5,586 nucleotides of DNA from Butyricicoccus sp. GTDB lineage: Bacteria; Bacillota; Clostridia; Oscillospirales; Butyricicoccaceae. The DNA is taken from positions 1-5,586 of the forward strand of contig JAUMSA010000289.1 of NCBI GenBank assembly GCA_031293105.1. Direction: 5' to 3'. Shown here in pieces: positions 5,577-5,586 of the stretch. A model generated the notes under the pieces. That model was not told the origin of the DNA and made no database searches. It saw only the letters and a list, made by a program, of their open reading frames with translations. The position numbers were made by a program, and so were the translations under genes. How positions within the stretch are numbered: position 1 is the stretch's first letter; each line of letters opens with the position of its first letter.

Positions 5577-5586
5577 ATGGAATTCA
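5577..5586 (+). CDS. Start of a further gene, cut by the window edge
   Basis: An ATG follows AAGAAGGGG (5562-5570) with a six-base gap, 14 bases after the GH13 stop codon. Only Met-Glu-Phe can be read. The spacing and orientation imply co-transcription with the GH13 gene, and a second alpha-glucan enzyme or sugar-uptake component would be natural, but three residues give no identity. Confidence 0.55.

Overview
The window looks like an ordinary chromosomal stretch from a gut-type, moderately GC-rich Clostridia (Firmicutes; the protein flavour suggests Oscillospirales or Ruminococcaceae-like bacteria, which is inference). The reasons are strong AGGAGG-type ribosome sites, AT-rich sigma-A promoters against GC-rich codons, a TTG start, and the protein families present. 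I see no mobile element, CRISPR array, tRNA or rRNA.

Layout: (1) 3-170 (+), a short or truncated unknown reading frame at the left edge. (2) 324-854 (-), a DUF1273/YpsA-like SLOG-fold protein, transcribed leftwards from a promoter flanked and overlapped by two LexA-like boxes. (3) 1010-1885 (+), a YihY/BrkB six-helix membrane protein with its own divergent promoter, followed after 4 bp by (4) 1890-2522 (+), a small flavoprotein reductase carrying a cysteine cluster like that of iron-sulfur flavoproteins. These two form an operon ending at a strong hairpin terminator. (5) 2564-3307 (-), a CutC family protein, convergent with the flavoprotein and sharing the terminator region. It has an extended -10 promoter whose spacer is filled by a perfect 7+7 inverted repeat. 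(6) 3676-5562 (+), an intracellular GH13 alpha-glucan hydrolase of the neopullulanase/cyclomaltodextrinase type, preceded by its own promoter and a leader of about 155 nt. (7) 5577-5586 (+), the first codons of a further gene in the same direction, probably co-transcribed with the GH13 gene.

Functionally the genes are largely unrelated: a nucleotide-binding-fold protein of unclear role, a membrane protein with a reductase, a CutC protein, and cytoplasmic maltodextrin breakdown. I did not find a new multi-gene system. The points most worth a second look are regulatory: the paired LexA-like boxes on the SLOG gene, the dyad operator in the cutC promoter, and the long leader of the GH13 gene.
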